The notes under the pieces were generated by a model that searched no databases, was not told where the DNA came from, and was given only the letters and a program-made list of their open reading frames with translations. From Nemertoderma westbladi (Eukaryota > Xenacoelomorpha > Nemertodermatida > Nemertodermatidae), in contig JAUCBJ010006851.1 in NCBI GenBank assembly GCA_032718475.1, forward strand, positions 1 to 64,000: a stretch of 64,000 bases of DNA. The letters run 5' to 3'. How positions within the stretch are numbered: position 1 is the first letter of the stretch; every line of letters starts with the position of its first letter. This document shows, piece after piece, positions 56,365 to 64,000 of the stretch. A program made the translations under genes and the position numbers.

Positions 56365-59300
56365 TTATTTACTAGTATTAGGTGGAGATTTGTAGTCTCC
56401 AGACTCGTTACGAGTCTCTTCAAGAAGTACGAGACGTTGAGTCGGTCTGTCAACTGTACGACCGTCAATTGTCCGTACCGTCACAGTTCTTGTCACTCCA
56501 TCCATAGATGGATGTGTGTCTAAAATTACACCTGTTATCCAGAAGCGTCTTTTTAGATTCACTTCTGCTAACAGCACGTGATCTCCCGGCTTTAATGCGC
56601 GGGTGTTATTGTACCATGTTGTTCTGGCAGAAATAGAGGGCAAATAATGGTTTTGCCATATTTCCCAGAATTTGTTAGCCAGTAGTTGCGTGATTTTCCA
56701 CGCTTTTCTACCGTAGCTATCGCTTTCTATTGGAATAGAAATAGGCGTCAATGTGGTCGGTGCCTGCATAAGCAGGTGTGCCGGTGTTAAAGCAAACTGA
56801 GATTGTTTGTCATCGGGTACTAATACTATTGGTCTAGTATTTAGTAGTATTGCCTCGATTTCAACAAACAGTGTTGTCAGTTGGTCGTCTGTCAATATGT
56901 GGTTTACTGGAATGACCTTTGCCATTGCCGTTTTGATAGATCTAATCAGTCTCTCCCAGACTCCGCCTCTCCATGGACTATCTGGAGGATTAAACTTCCA
57001 AACAATCTTGTGAGGTTGTAGTTCGTTTGAGATTTGATCATGATCTAATTTCTTAAAGGCTCTAGCAATCTCATTTCGAGCACCAACAAAGTTTGTCCCT
57101 TGGTCTGAGTACAAGCATTTCACTAGTCCACGTCTAGCGATAAATTGCCGCAATGCTAGTATAAACGCGTTGGTGGAAAGATCCATCACACGTTCAATAT
57201 GAACTGCCCTACTGGACATACATGTGAAAATCAGTCCCCAGCGTTTTACTAGTATACGTCCACGTTTCGTATGTATGGGACCAAAGCAATCAATTCCAGT
57301 CTCTGTAAAAGGTGGTCTGAATGCTTGAAGTCGTGCTTGTGGAAGTTCACTCATTTCTTGGGTACCTATTCTAGAATGTACCTTTTTACAAATAATACAC
57401 GTACGTGTCACTGAACTTAACGCTTTACTGGGTCTAATTAATACAAATCTTGTACGTAAGTAGGAAAGACAGTGGTGTCTTCCAGCGTGTTTCAGATGTA
57501 AATGTGCGTCCAGTATCATTGCACGTTGTAGTTCGTGATGTTGCGGTATTATTATTGGGTATCTAAAGTTTGTGTTAAAGTCAATGTTTTGAAGCCGAGA
57601 TTTATGACAAATTAAGCCATTATAAATAATCGGACTCCAACTCAGTATTGGTGACGACTTGATTGGTTGACCTTGATTTATAGATGTGAATTCGCGTGCG
57701 AAATATCGCAGTTGGTAATGGCAAATTAATTTAATCTCACACCTGTCAATCTCAGCCAATGTAAGTCGACGTGTAAAGTCGCGTTTGCCTTTAACGTATT
57801 GTACAAAACGTACAATCCACGCTAATTTTCGGCAAGCGTTTGTCCAAGAGTCTGTTAAGTTTACAATACGGTCGACGTAAGTATTTGTGACGTCATCAGG
57901 TAAGTCAATGGAGATTTTGGAAGGTTTTGATTTACTAGAAGGGCCCACGGGTCCGCCGGTAGGTATTCCCTTGTTGACTGTTGATCCGTCCGGGTCTACA
58001 AGTAATTTGTCCTTCTTCGTCTTCTTACCTTGATTGTCAGTACTTTGTAAGTCGATCGTTAATGGTGGTTTGAACTCTATGGGGTCACTGGGTTTCGGTA
58101 AACTTAATTTTCTGCCGACATTAATCCCAGGTTTCACCATAGGTTGCAAGTTTGGTATGTCTCTTGAGCGCAGAGTAACACCTGTATTTACATTAGCGTA
58201 GGTACTACCCACATCTGTAATACATGAGGTTTCACCGTGCTTGTGGTTGCTCAAGTGTGTCAAAATTGGTAGTTTGTCAATACAAGGCCGCTCCAATAGG
58301 GAAACTGCGGCTTCACTATTTGTCGGTATGTTACTAGTGTCTGGTAGAACATTGTGTGACATGTCTGGTAAAATGTTTCGCGGAACATCCGGCGAAATAT
58401 CTAGTGACGTGTCTGGCAAAACGTCTGGTTGACCGTCTAGTAACGTGTCTGGCGATACGTCTGGTAACGTATCTGGTTGTTTGTCAATAGAAGGCCGCTC
58501 CAATAGGGAAACTGCGGCTTTACTATTTGTCAATATGTTACTAGCGTCTGGTAGAACATTTTGTGACATGTCTGGTAAAATGTCTGGTTGGCTGTCTAGT
58601 AACGTGTCTGGTTGACCGTCTGGCGATATGTCTGGTGTAGAAAGGCTCGCAAGTCTTCCTCTCTTGACCTTTGAAGTTATATCCTTCCATTTCGCCTTCG
58701 GTTTCTTCTTGAGTTTAGCCGCCAACGTCTTTTTCTTTGCCTTCCCCTTTTTTGGTTTCTTGATTTCGGCGTCCTTAGGGATGGTGTTAGACTTGTTGTC
58801 GTATAACGGTGGCCAATCTTGTGTCGATTTCTGCAAGAATTGGGGTCCGTGTTGCCAAAATTCTTTGTTTTCCGGTTTACAGAATTCCTCAGGCATCATT
58901 CCTCGCGATGCAATATCGGCTGGGTTTTGTGGTCCGGGACAATGTCGCCAATCTTCTTTTATTGAACGGTCTAGAATTTCTGCGCGACGGTTAGCTACGA
59001 ATGTCTTGAATTCAAGTGTGTCGTTGTTTATGTAAAATAAAACCAACGTCGCGTCAGTCCAATAAAATATCTGTAAACTTGACTGTAGTTCTGTCTGTAT
59101 AAGGTTCACGATGGTGGTTGACAGTGTTGCGGCTTGTAGCTCAGCTCGTGGTGTCGTCATATACTTAGTAGGCATTGTTTTTGCCTTAGAAGTAATGAGC
59201 GAAACATCGAATTCTTCTGAGTCTACTTGTCTGCGCAAGTACGCTGCCACACCAAAACCGTTGTCACTGGCGTCAGAAAAACAATGTAATTCCAAGTTGT

Positions 59301-62300
59301 CAGGAAACGTTGTTTGTAATGGAAAGTAGACTCTGGGTATGGAATAATCCTCTAGCGAAGATAATTCTGCCTCCCAGGTCTTCCATAAGTCCACTTGGTC
59401 TGATGAGATCGGCTCGTCCCATGTCAGTCCATCCTTCCAAATACTGCGCATATAAATGCGGGCTTGCAGTATTATTGGACTGATGAATCCTAATGGATCG
59501 AACAATCGGCTCAATTTTGACAAGCATGATCTCTTTGTCAGTGTGTTTTCTTGACTGTCCAGTCTCACCTTTACTCGAAAGTTGTCCGTGTTTGGGTCCC
59601 AAAAGAGTCCCAACACCTTGGTCGTCGGTAGTGGTTCGAACTCTAGGTCTATGTCACCATCTCCACGCTCAGTCGTTCCGAATGAGTCTACTAATTCGGC
59701 ACTGTTTGAGGCGAATTTGGTGAGGTTAAAACCTCCGCCCGCTAAGCAGTCCCGTAATTGATGTGCTACTGTTGTAGCACGTTCTACTGTGTCGCAACTC
59801 TGTAATCCGTCGTCGACGTAAAAGTCACGTTCCACAATCCTAATTATCTCTGGGTCATACATGTGTTTCTGATCCCTAGCGGCTTGTTTTAGGGCGTACA
59901 TCGTACAGTTTGGGCTGTCCCTGGCACCGAAAACGCGAACTTGCATTTGGTAAGTCGCCGGTGGTAGACTTAAGTCTCCTTCCGGATACCAGAGGAACCT
60001 CAAACTGTCTCTGTCTTGCTCTAACGCTCTCACTTGGTGAAACATAGCTTCAACGTCACAAGTAAAGGCTACTTGACGCTGACGGAAGCGCATAATCACC
60101 CCCATAAGATAATTATTCATGTTTGGTCCATCCATCAACTCGCTATTGAGGGACATTCCCTCAAACAGAGCCGCACAGTCATTGACTACACGTACTTTGT
60201 CTGGTTTGTCGAGGTGTCTCACATAGTGATGTGGCAGGTAGTATGTCTGGTTAGTCACTATCTCTGGGTTAGTCATTCGGATAGCGTATCCCTTAGTCAA
60301 ATACGTCTCCATCTGAGTGTTGTACTGCAGATGGGCTTTCTCGTCCTTTAATAGACGTTGCCGTATTGAGTGTAGACGTCTTAAAGCTAGTGGGTAGTTA
60401 TTTATAAGTTTAGGACTTTGGCTACGCCATAACATCCCCACCTCATAATGTCCGTCCTTCGTCTGGCGGATAGTATCTTCCATGATCTTCAAAGATTGTT
60501 TCTCCTGTTCCGACATACATGGTTCGTAGCTACCAGGTTCAGCTGTATCTTGTTCTAACCACCTGATAGTCTTCTCCGTTAATTCTTTGTCCAATGCAGC
60601 TTGTTCCACTTGATGATTTCTCAACGCTTCATCATCGATATCGACGGGCATTGTTGAGGTTATTGGGGTAGGTAGACTCGCAAGCCTTCCGGCGTTATCA
60701 TCTGTCGTCGATGGAATCTCTAGCTGACTCGTCTTCTCCCCAAGTTCTAAACTCACCTGGTGGATTAGCTGCTCCTTGTGACTTATCATACTAGTTACAC
60801 GTCTGTCATGTTTTGTATGTAAGGTAGTATGGTCCACGTCGTGTGAAAAGGAATGAATTGAATTTGTAGTTAATAAACTACATGTACTTTGTACATCGTC
60901 TTCCTCGTCACTTATGTCCAGTGTGCGCACAGGCGCTCGAGTATACCACCCTATCGGCGTTCTACAGGCGTATGCGTTTCCCGCTACGATTGCCGATGGT
61001 CTGGTTTTCCACACTTGATGTAGGTTGAATTGGTCTGTCCCGATCAGCATTGCTACCGATCTATAATTGACAGGACATTCAGGTACACCAAGGTGTCTGA
61101 AATACTTACGGTCCTCCAAGGATTGTTCTGGGACAGGACCTAGTAGGTTACTAAAGTCTTTTGTGGCCGCAAAAGTCAAATCCTTGAAGGGTAACAAAGA
61201 CCTCTCCTTTTCGCTGTGTTGCGATTTTGGAAGAAGAGTGTCTAAGTTTAACTTAACTCGTGTCACTGGTATTGCACGTTGTCCGTGCATACTACTCACG
61301 GTGTAACTGACGCGCTTACCTTGTCTGAGATCCGTCACTACATCAGCTATCTGCTCATCCACGTAGCTGTGAGATGAGGCTGAATCCAGGATAGCGTAGA
61401 TTCTCTTGCTCCCCTTTGTGCCAGTAATCTTCATCGGAATTACACTGAATCCCTTTAGTTGGTCAGTCGTCAGAAGCGCGATCGATGGTTGTTCGTCTCC
61501 ATCAGAATATACGTCGTCGTCTTCTGACTCTTCGTCCGACGATCCGGATTGTTCTGAGAAGCAATCCTTAATATGTGTCACAAAGGTCGGAGTCGTTTTC
61601 GATTCTCGATTTTTGTAGGCCGCATTACATCTCGCTGCTGCTTCCGGTTGTTCCCTGGCGAAGCGTTTTGTCGGTGTGTGGCTGTCTGTGTGGAGCAGAC
61701 CGTCGTGGTTGCGTCCACAGGATGGACAAGTGTCGGTATTTGGGCAATCCTTGCGAACGTGTCCGTGTCGCGTACACCGCCAACAAGAGTCCAATGGCCG
61801 TATCTGCAGCCGTCGTTCTTCCGAGTTTAACTCGCGAAACTGTCGACAACCTCTCAACTTGTGACCGATAAACCGCTTACCTAGATGCTCGCAGTATTGG
61901 CAGCCGCTGAAGTCGGTACTGAGTTGCTGTCTCGTCTGTTTTGTCCCAATGGGCGCAGATACCCTACTACCGTCCGAGAATTGTCGTGATTCCGTCGGTG
62001 TGGCGTAAGTGGCCGTCTTGGTGGATGTTGTCTGGGGTTTTTGTCGGTTTGAGGATGGCAAGGTGATTCCTTCTGCCACGATGTGCTGGTCAGTGTAGTT
62101 GGATCGAGTTTCTACCACTGCCTCCCTGGATATCAAAAGGTACACATCCTCCAGTTTTAAGAATCCACCCCGCTCTTCCCGCTGGTATTCGATCTTTCTC
62201 CACTCCCGACGAAGTCGATGGTGGAGTCGTCCTATGATCTTTAATAGGACTGTAGGGGTATTCCCGTAGTCAAGTTGTCCAATGGATCTCAAAGTAGTGA

Positions 62301-64000
62301 TAGCGTTCTTTATCTCGTCAGCCAGTTTTAATAAGTCGACGGGTTTAGTGATAGCCCCTCCCTTACAGAGTTCCTCTATCACTGACCTGGCCATGCTGAC
62401 TGTACCTCCGTATATCGAAGTTAAACGATCGTACGCTAGTTCGAAAGCGTCCGGTACACCAACGAAGGTCTCCGCCAAACGTTTAGGTTCTCCTGACAAC
62501 GTTTGAAGCAGGTAATTAAACTTCTCCCGTGATGTAAAGGCGCACACGGCGATCTGAGATTCGATATAGTCTACGAAAGTGTGCCAGTGTTTTGAGCTAC
62601 TGGAAAACTTCGGTGGTTGTTGTACCGGCAATCCTTGTCTGGCTGCGAATTTCGCTATCTCCTCGGCCACGTTCAAAGTTTCGCGTCCTTGGTTGGCAAT
62701 CGAGTTGATGTTCTCTCGTCTTGGCGCTTTTCCTTGATACGAGGTGTTTCTCGAAGGTATTGGTCTTTGCGGATCCTTCGGGTGGCTATTGTGTTCAAAT
62801 TCGGTGTTCCTCGAACTATCGGTTTCAACTTCCTCCAAGCGTTCCTCAATCTGGGCCAACTTATTGACAACTGGTCGCAGAATGTCGGCGAATTGTTGTG
62901 TACTGATCGCGTCTGTTGGTTGTAACGCCTTTTGTGTTGGTGTATTCTGTGGAGGATTGTCGATAAATGAATTATCCGAACGCTCACGTTTACATTTGTC
63001 GGCCGCTCCTGTTCTAAATACCTCGCATTCCGGGTAATCCGACTCGCTCGAAGTACTACTGTCACCTGGATACGGTGGTCGACGTGCTCGAGTCCGTTGC
63101 GCCGTTCGAATCCTAACATTCCGTTTTGGAACATCGTCTACTGGTTTCCGTTGTTCGGTAGGCTCGCAGGTCTTCCTCGAAGTCGTAGATTGCGATGTAA
63201 ACTGATTAAACGGTCGCGTATCCACTGGTCTCCGTTGCTCGGTAGGCTCGCAGGTCTTCCTCGAAGTCGTAGATTGCGATGTAAACTGATTAAACGGTCG
63301 CGTATCCACTGGTCTCCGTTGCTCGGTAGGCTCACAAGTCTTCCTCGAAGTCGTAGATTGCGATGTAAACTGATTAAACGGTCGCGTATCCACTGGTCTC
63401 CGTTGCTCGGTAGGCTCACAAGTCTTCCTCGAAGTCGTAGATTGCGATGTAAACTGAACCGGTGGTCGAGTGACAGCGTTTGAATCTAAAGGCCTTGTAG
63501 GCCTAAACGTCATTGGGTAAGCGTAGTGTGTAACGGGTTTAGGTGTCGACGGTGGACTCACCTGTTTAGTCGTCAGTAATACAGGTTCGACTAATAAACT
63601 ACTACGATCTGTAATCAGCGGGTTACTTACCTTGACTTTCGGAATAGGCGATGACGTTGCTCTTGGCGGTGTAAACTTGTCCGGAATAACAAACCTGTGT
63701 TCCGTCGCACCATGGATAGGAGAAATATTACTACTACCAGCAATCGAAACAGGTTCCTTTGTCGTAACCGGTGCAAACATAGGAGTTACTTTAGGAAATC
63801 TTTGACATAAGTCTTTAACTAATTGTCGTTCTCGTCCAGGTGCTCCTATCGAACCTTCCTTCATTCGTTCCTGAATTTGGCGGTGCCTTACCTCTATCTG
63901 GTCTAAATCATGTCCGTCTCGAGATCTCATCGATCGATCGCGGGCTTGTAGATCCAGATCTTCCTTGGCGTTGGCTAATTCTCTCGCCTTCTTCTCGAGT
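56365..64000 (-). CDS. Element C gag-pol polyprotein, intact, 5' end outside window
   Basis: The frame is open from the right edge through a methionine at 63930 to a stop at 56365, 2,521 residues from that methionine plus at least 23 upstream (coil-like KKARELANAKEDLDLQ). From the methionine: four 28-residue repeats at about 155-267; DUF1759 gag core at about 437-610 (PPKFSSSSKHWHTFVDYIES); knuckles at about 677-743 (CQYCEHLG, CWRCTRHGHVRKDC, CPSCGRNHDGLLH); protease AILDSASSHSYVD at about 850; RT from about 1213 with YVDD near 1372; RNase H about 1550-1673 (CFSDASDNGFG, YWTDATLVLFY, NPADIASRG); a linker with PD-rich repeats at about 1767-1893; integrase H2C2 at about 2128-2182, catalytic core about 2203-2350 (GIDCFGP, YSDQGTNF, GGVWERLIRS) and a DUF5641-like end about 2410-2513. 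No stop or frameshift, unlike elements A and B. All catalytic residues are visible, so this copy may be young and competent. Confidence 0.95.
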   Translation of the reverse strand, partial: LEKKARELANAKEDLDLQARDRSMRSRDGHDLDQIEVRHRQIQERMKEGSIGAPGRERQLVKDLCQRFPKVTPMFAPVTTKEPVSIAGSSNISPIHGATEHRFVIPDKFTPPRATSSPIPKVKVSNPLITDRSSLLVEPVLLTTKQVSPPSTPKPVTHYAYPMTFRPTRPLDSNAVTRPPVQFTSQSTTSRKTCEPTEQRRPVDTRPFNQFTSQSTTSRKTCEPTEQRRPVDTRPFNQFTSQSTTSRKTCEPTEQRRPVDTRPFNQFTSQSTTSRKTCEPTEQRKPVDDVPKRNVRIRTAQRTRARRPPYPGDSSTSSESDYPECEVFRTGAADKCKRERSDNSFIDNPPQNTPTQKALQPTDAISTQQFADILRPVVNKLAQIEERLEEVETDSSRNTEFEHNSHPKDPQRPIPSRNTSYQGKAPRRENINSIANQGRETLNVAEEIAKFAARQGLPVQQPPKFSSSSKHWHTFVDYIESQIAVCAFTSREKFNYLLQTLSGEPKRLAETFVGVPDAFELAYDRLTSIYGGTVSMARSVIEELCKGGAITKPVDLLKLADEIKNAITTLRSIGQLDYGNTPTVLLKIIGRLHHRLRREWRKIEYQREERGGFLKLEDVYLLISREAVVETRSNYTDQHIVAEGITLPSSNRQKPQTTSTKTATYATPTESRQFSDGSRVSAPIGTKQTRQQLSTDFSGCQYCEHLGKRFIGHKLRGCRQFRELNSEERRLQIRPLDSCWRCTRHGHVRKDCPNTDTCPSCGRNHDGLLHTDSHTPTKRFAREQPEAAARCNAAYKNRESKTTPTFVTHIKDCFSEQSGSSDEESEDDDVYSDGDEQPSIALLTTDQLKGFSVIPMKITGTKGSKRIYAILDSASSHSYVDEQIADVVTDLRQGKRVSYTVSSMHGQRAIPVTRVKLNLDTLLPKSQHSEKERSLLPFKDLTFAATKDFSNLLGPVPEQSLEDRKYFRHLGVPECPVNYRSVAMLIGTDQFNLHQVWKTRPSAIVAGNAYACRTPIGWYTRAPVRTLDISDEEDDVQSTCSLLTTNSIHSFSHDVDHTTLHTKHDRRVTSMISHKEQLIHQVSLELGEKTSQLEIPSTTDDNAGRLASLPTPITSTMPVDIDDEALRNHQVEQAALDKELTEKTIRWLEQDTAEPGSYEPCMSEQEKQSLKIMEDTIRQTKDGHYEVGMLWRSQSPKLINNYPLALRRLHSIRQRLLKDEKAHLQYNTQMETYLTKGYAIRMTNPEIVTNQTYYLPHHYVRHLDKPDKVRVVNDCAALFEGMSLNSELMDGPNMNNYLMGVIMRFRQRQVAFTCDVEAMFHQVRALEQDRDSLRFLWYPEGDLSLPPATYQMQVRVFGARDSPNCTMYALKQAARDQKHMYDPEIIRIVERDFYVDDGLQSCDTVERATTVAHQLRDCLAGGGFNLTKFASNSAELVDSFGTTERGDGDIDLEFEPLPTTKVLGLFWDPNTDNFRVKVRLDSQENTLTKRSCLSKLSRLFDPLGFISPIILQARIYMRSIWKDGLTWDEPISSDQVDLWKTWEAELSSLEDYSIPRVYFPLQTTFPDNLELHCFSDASDNGFGVAAYLRRQVDSEEFDVSLITSKAKTMPTKYMTTPRAELQAATLSTTIVNLIQTELQSSLQIFYWTDATLVLFYINNDTLEFKTFVANRRAEILDRSIKEDWRHCPGPQNPADIASRGMMPEEFCKPENKEFWQHGPQFLQKSTQDWPPLYDNKSNTIPKDAEIKKPKKGKAKKKTLAAKLKKKPKAKWKDITSKVKRGRLASLSTPDISPDGQPDTLLDSQPDILPDMSQNVLPDASNILTNSKAAVSLLERPSIDKQPDTLPDVSPDTLLDGQPDVLPDTSLDISPDVPRNILPDMSHNVLPDTSNIPTNSEAAVSLLERPCIDKLPILTHLSNHKHGETSCITDVGSTYANVNTGVTLRSRDIPNLQPMVKPGINVGRKLSLPKPSDPIEFKPPLTIDLQSTDNQGKKTKKDKLLVDPDGSTVNKGIPTGGPVGPSSKSKPSKISIDLPDDVTNTYVDRIVNLTDSWTNACRKLAWIVRFVQYVKGKRDFTRRLTLAEIDRCEIKLICHYQLRYFAREFTSINQGQPIKSSPILSWSPIIYNGLICHKSRLQNIDFNTNFRYPIIIPQHHELQRAMILDAHLHLKHAGRHHCLSYLRTRFVLIRPSKALSSVTRTCIICKKVHSRIGTQEMSELPQARLQAFRPPFTETGIDCFGPIHTKRGRILVKRWGLIFTCMSSRAVHIERVMDLSTNAFILALRQFIARRGLVKCLYSDQGTNFVGARNEIARAFKKLDHDQISNELQPHKIVWKFNPPDSPWRGGVWERLIRSIKTAMAKVIPVNHILTDDQLTTLFVEIEAILLNTRPIVLVPDDKQSQFALTPAHLLMQAPTTLTPISIPIESDSYGRKAWKITQLLANKFWEIWQNHYLPSISARTTWYNNTRALKPGDHVLLAEVNLKRRFWITGVILDTHPSMDGVTRTVTVRTIDGRTVDRPTQRLVLLEETRNESGDYKSPPNTSK
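58250..58640 (-). repeat. PD-rich repeats in the RNase H-integrase linker of element C
   Basis: Codes short units of the type DTLPDVSPDTLLDGQPDVLP. A larger block ending AAVSLLERPxIDK occurs twice (near 58270-58320 and 58490-58540). In-frame and free of stops. I know of no such insert at this place in typical BEL/Pao pol. Confidence 0.8.
63135..63470 (-). repeat. 84-bp in-frame repeat, four copies, in element C gag
   Basis: Each unit codes 28 residues around FNQFTSQSTTSRKTCEPTEQ and RRPVDTRP. The copies differ by only a few bases, so the expansion is recent. Each unit carries one copy of the dispersed motif GGAAGACYTGYGAGCC. Confidence 0.93.

Larger units (their letters stand above)
53963..64000 (-). 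mobile_element. Element C: BEL/Pao retrotransposon, runs off the right edge
   Basis: A gag-pol frame (56365 to beyond 64000) followed by a third ORF (55701-53963). The BEL/Pao domain order is complete. The 5' LTR and the first codons of gag lie outside the window; the 3' LTR is not identified with certainty, so only the coding part is marked. A motif of about 22 bp, GGAAGACTTGCGAGCCTTTC on the minus strand, recurs about nine times along the element in the same orientation, inside and outside reading frames (near 53584, 53922, 56058, 58640, 60671, 63159, 63243, 63327 and 63411). Confidence 0.85.

Overview
The window looks like genomic DNA of an invertebrate animal. It is AT-rich, has no operons, shows GT-AG splice sites and an EGF exon, and is dominated by LTR retrotransposons of the BEL/Pao and Ty3/Gypsy classes plus several satellite arrays. 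I cannot name the species or phylum.

Layout on the + strand: 1-6140 holds tandem arrays (a 44-bp minisatellite, a degenerate repeat family, an ACG microsatellite and a 30-bp satellite) and a decayed LINE reverse-transcriptase end. At 9071-9239 there is a probable first coding exon (signal peptide, phase-1 donor). At 29939-30079 there is a phase-1/phase-1 calcium-binding EGF exon. The two join in frame, so they may belong to one secreted EGF-domain gene with a 20.7-kb intron. That intron holds a complete BEL/Pao element (A, 10945-26853, minus strand, 1,187-bp LTRs, TCTCT target duplication) and a large inverted satellite (27588-29420).

From 30.6 to 51.3 kb there is a stack of nested insertions. 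An old, broken gag-like reading frame (called D here) runs on the minus strand from 51323 to 31060. It is interrupted by a Gypsy element (45552-51096, CTTGT target duplication), a second BEL/Pao element (B, 32111-44114) and a 711-bp TTAA-flanked MITE (31134-31844). The D reading frame resumes across each of the three insertions.

From about 53 kb to the right edge lies a third BEL/Pao element (C, minus strand) with one uninterrupted gag-pol frame of more than 2,540 codons that runs off the window.

The most interesting signal is that elements A and C, which are clearly different elements, both carry a third open reading frame downstream of pol. The two ORFs are homologous. They encode CCHC zinc knuckles, a conserved following domain and a basic tail, and not the envelope-like membrane protein expected at that position. 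Gag (DUF1759-like plus knuckles), protease, reverse transcriptase, RNase H and integrase form the usual replication set. The 3' ORF would be an additional nucleic-acid-binding accessory product. Most stops inside pol frames are TGA and fit CGA-to-TGA decay.
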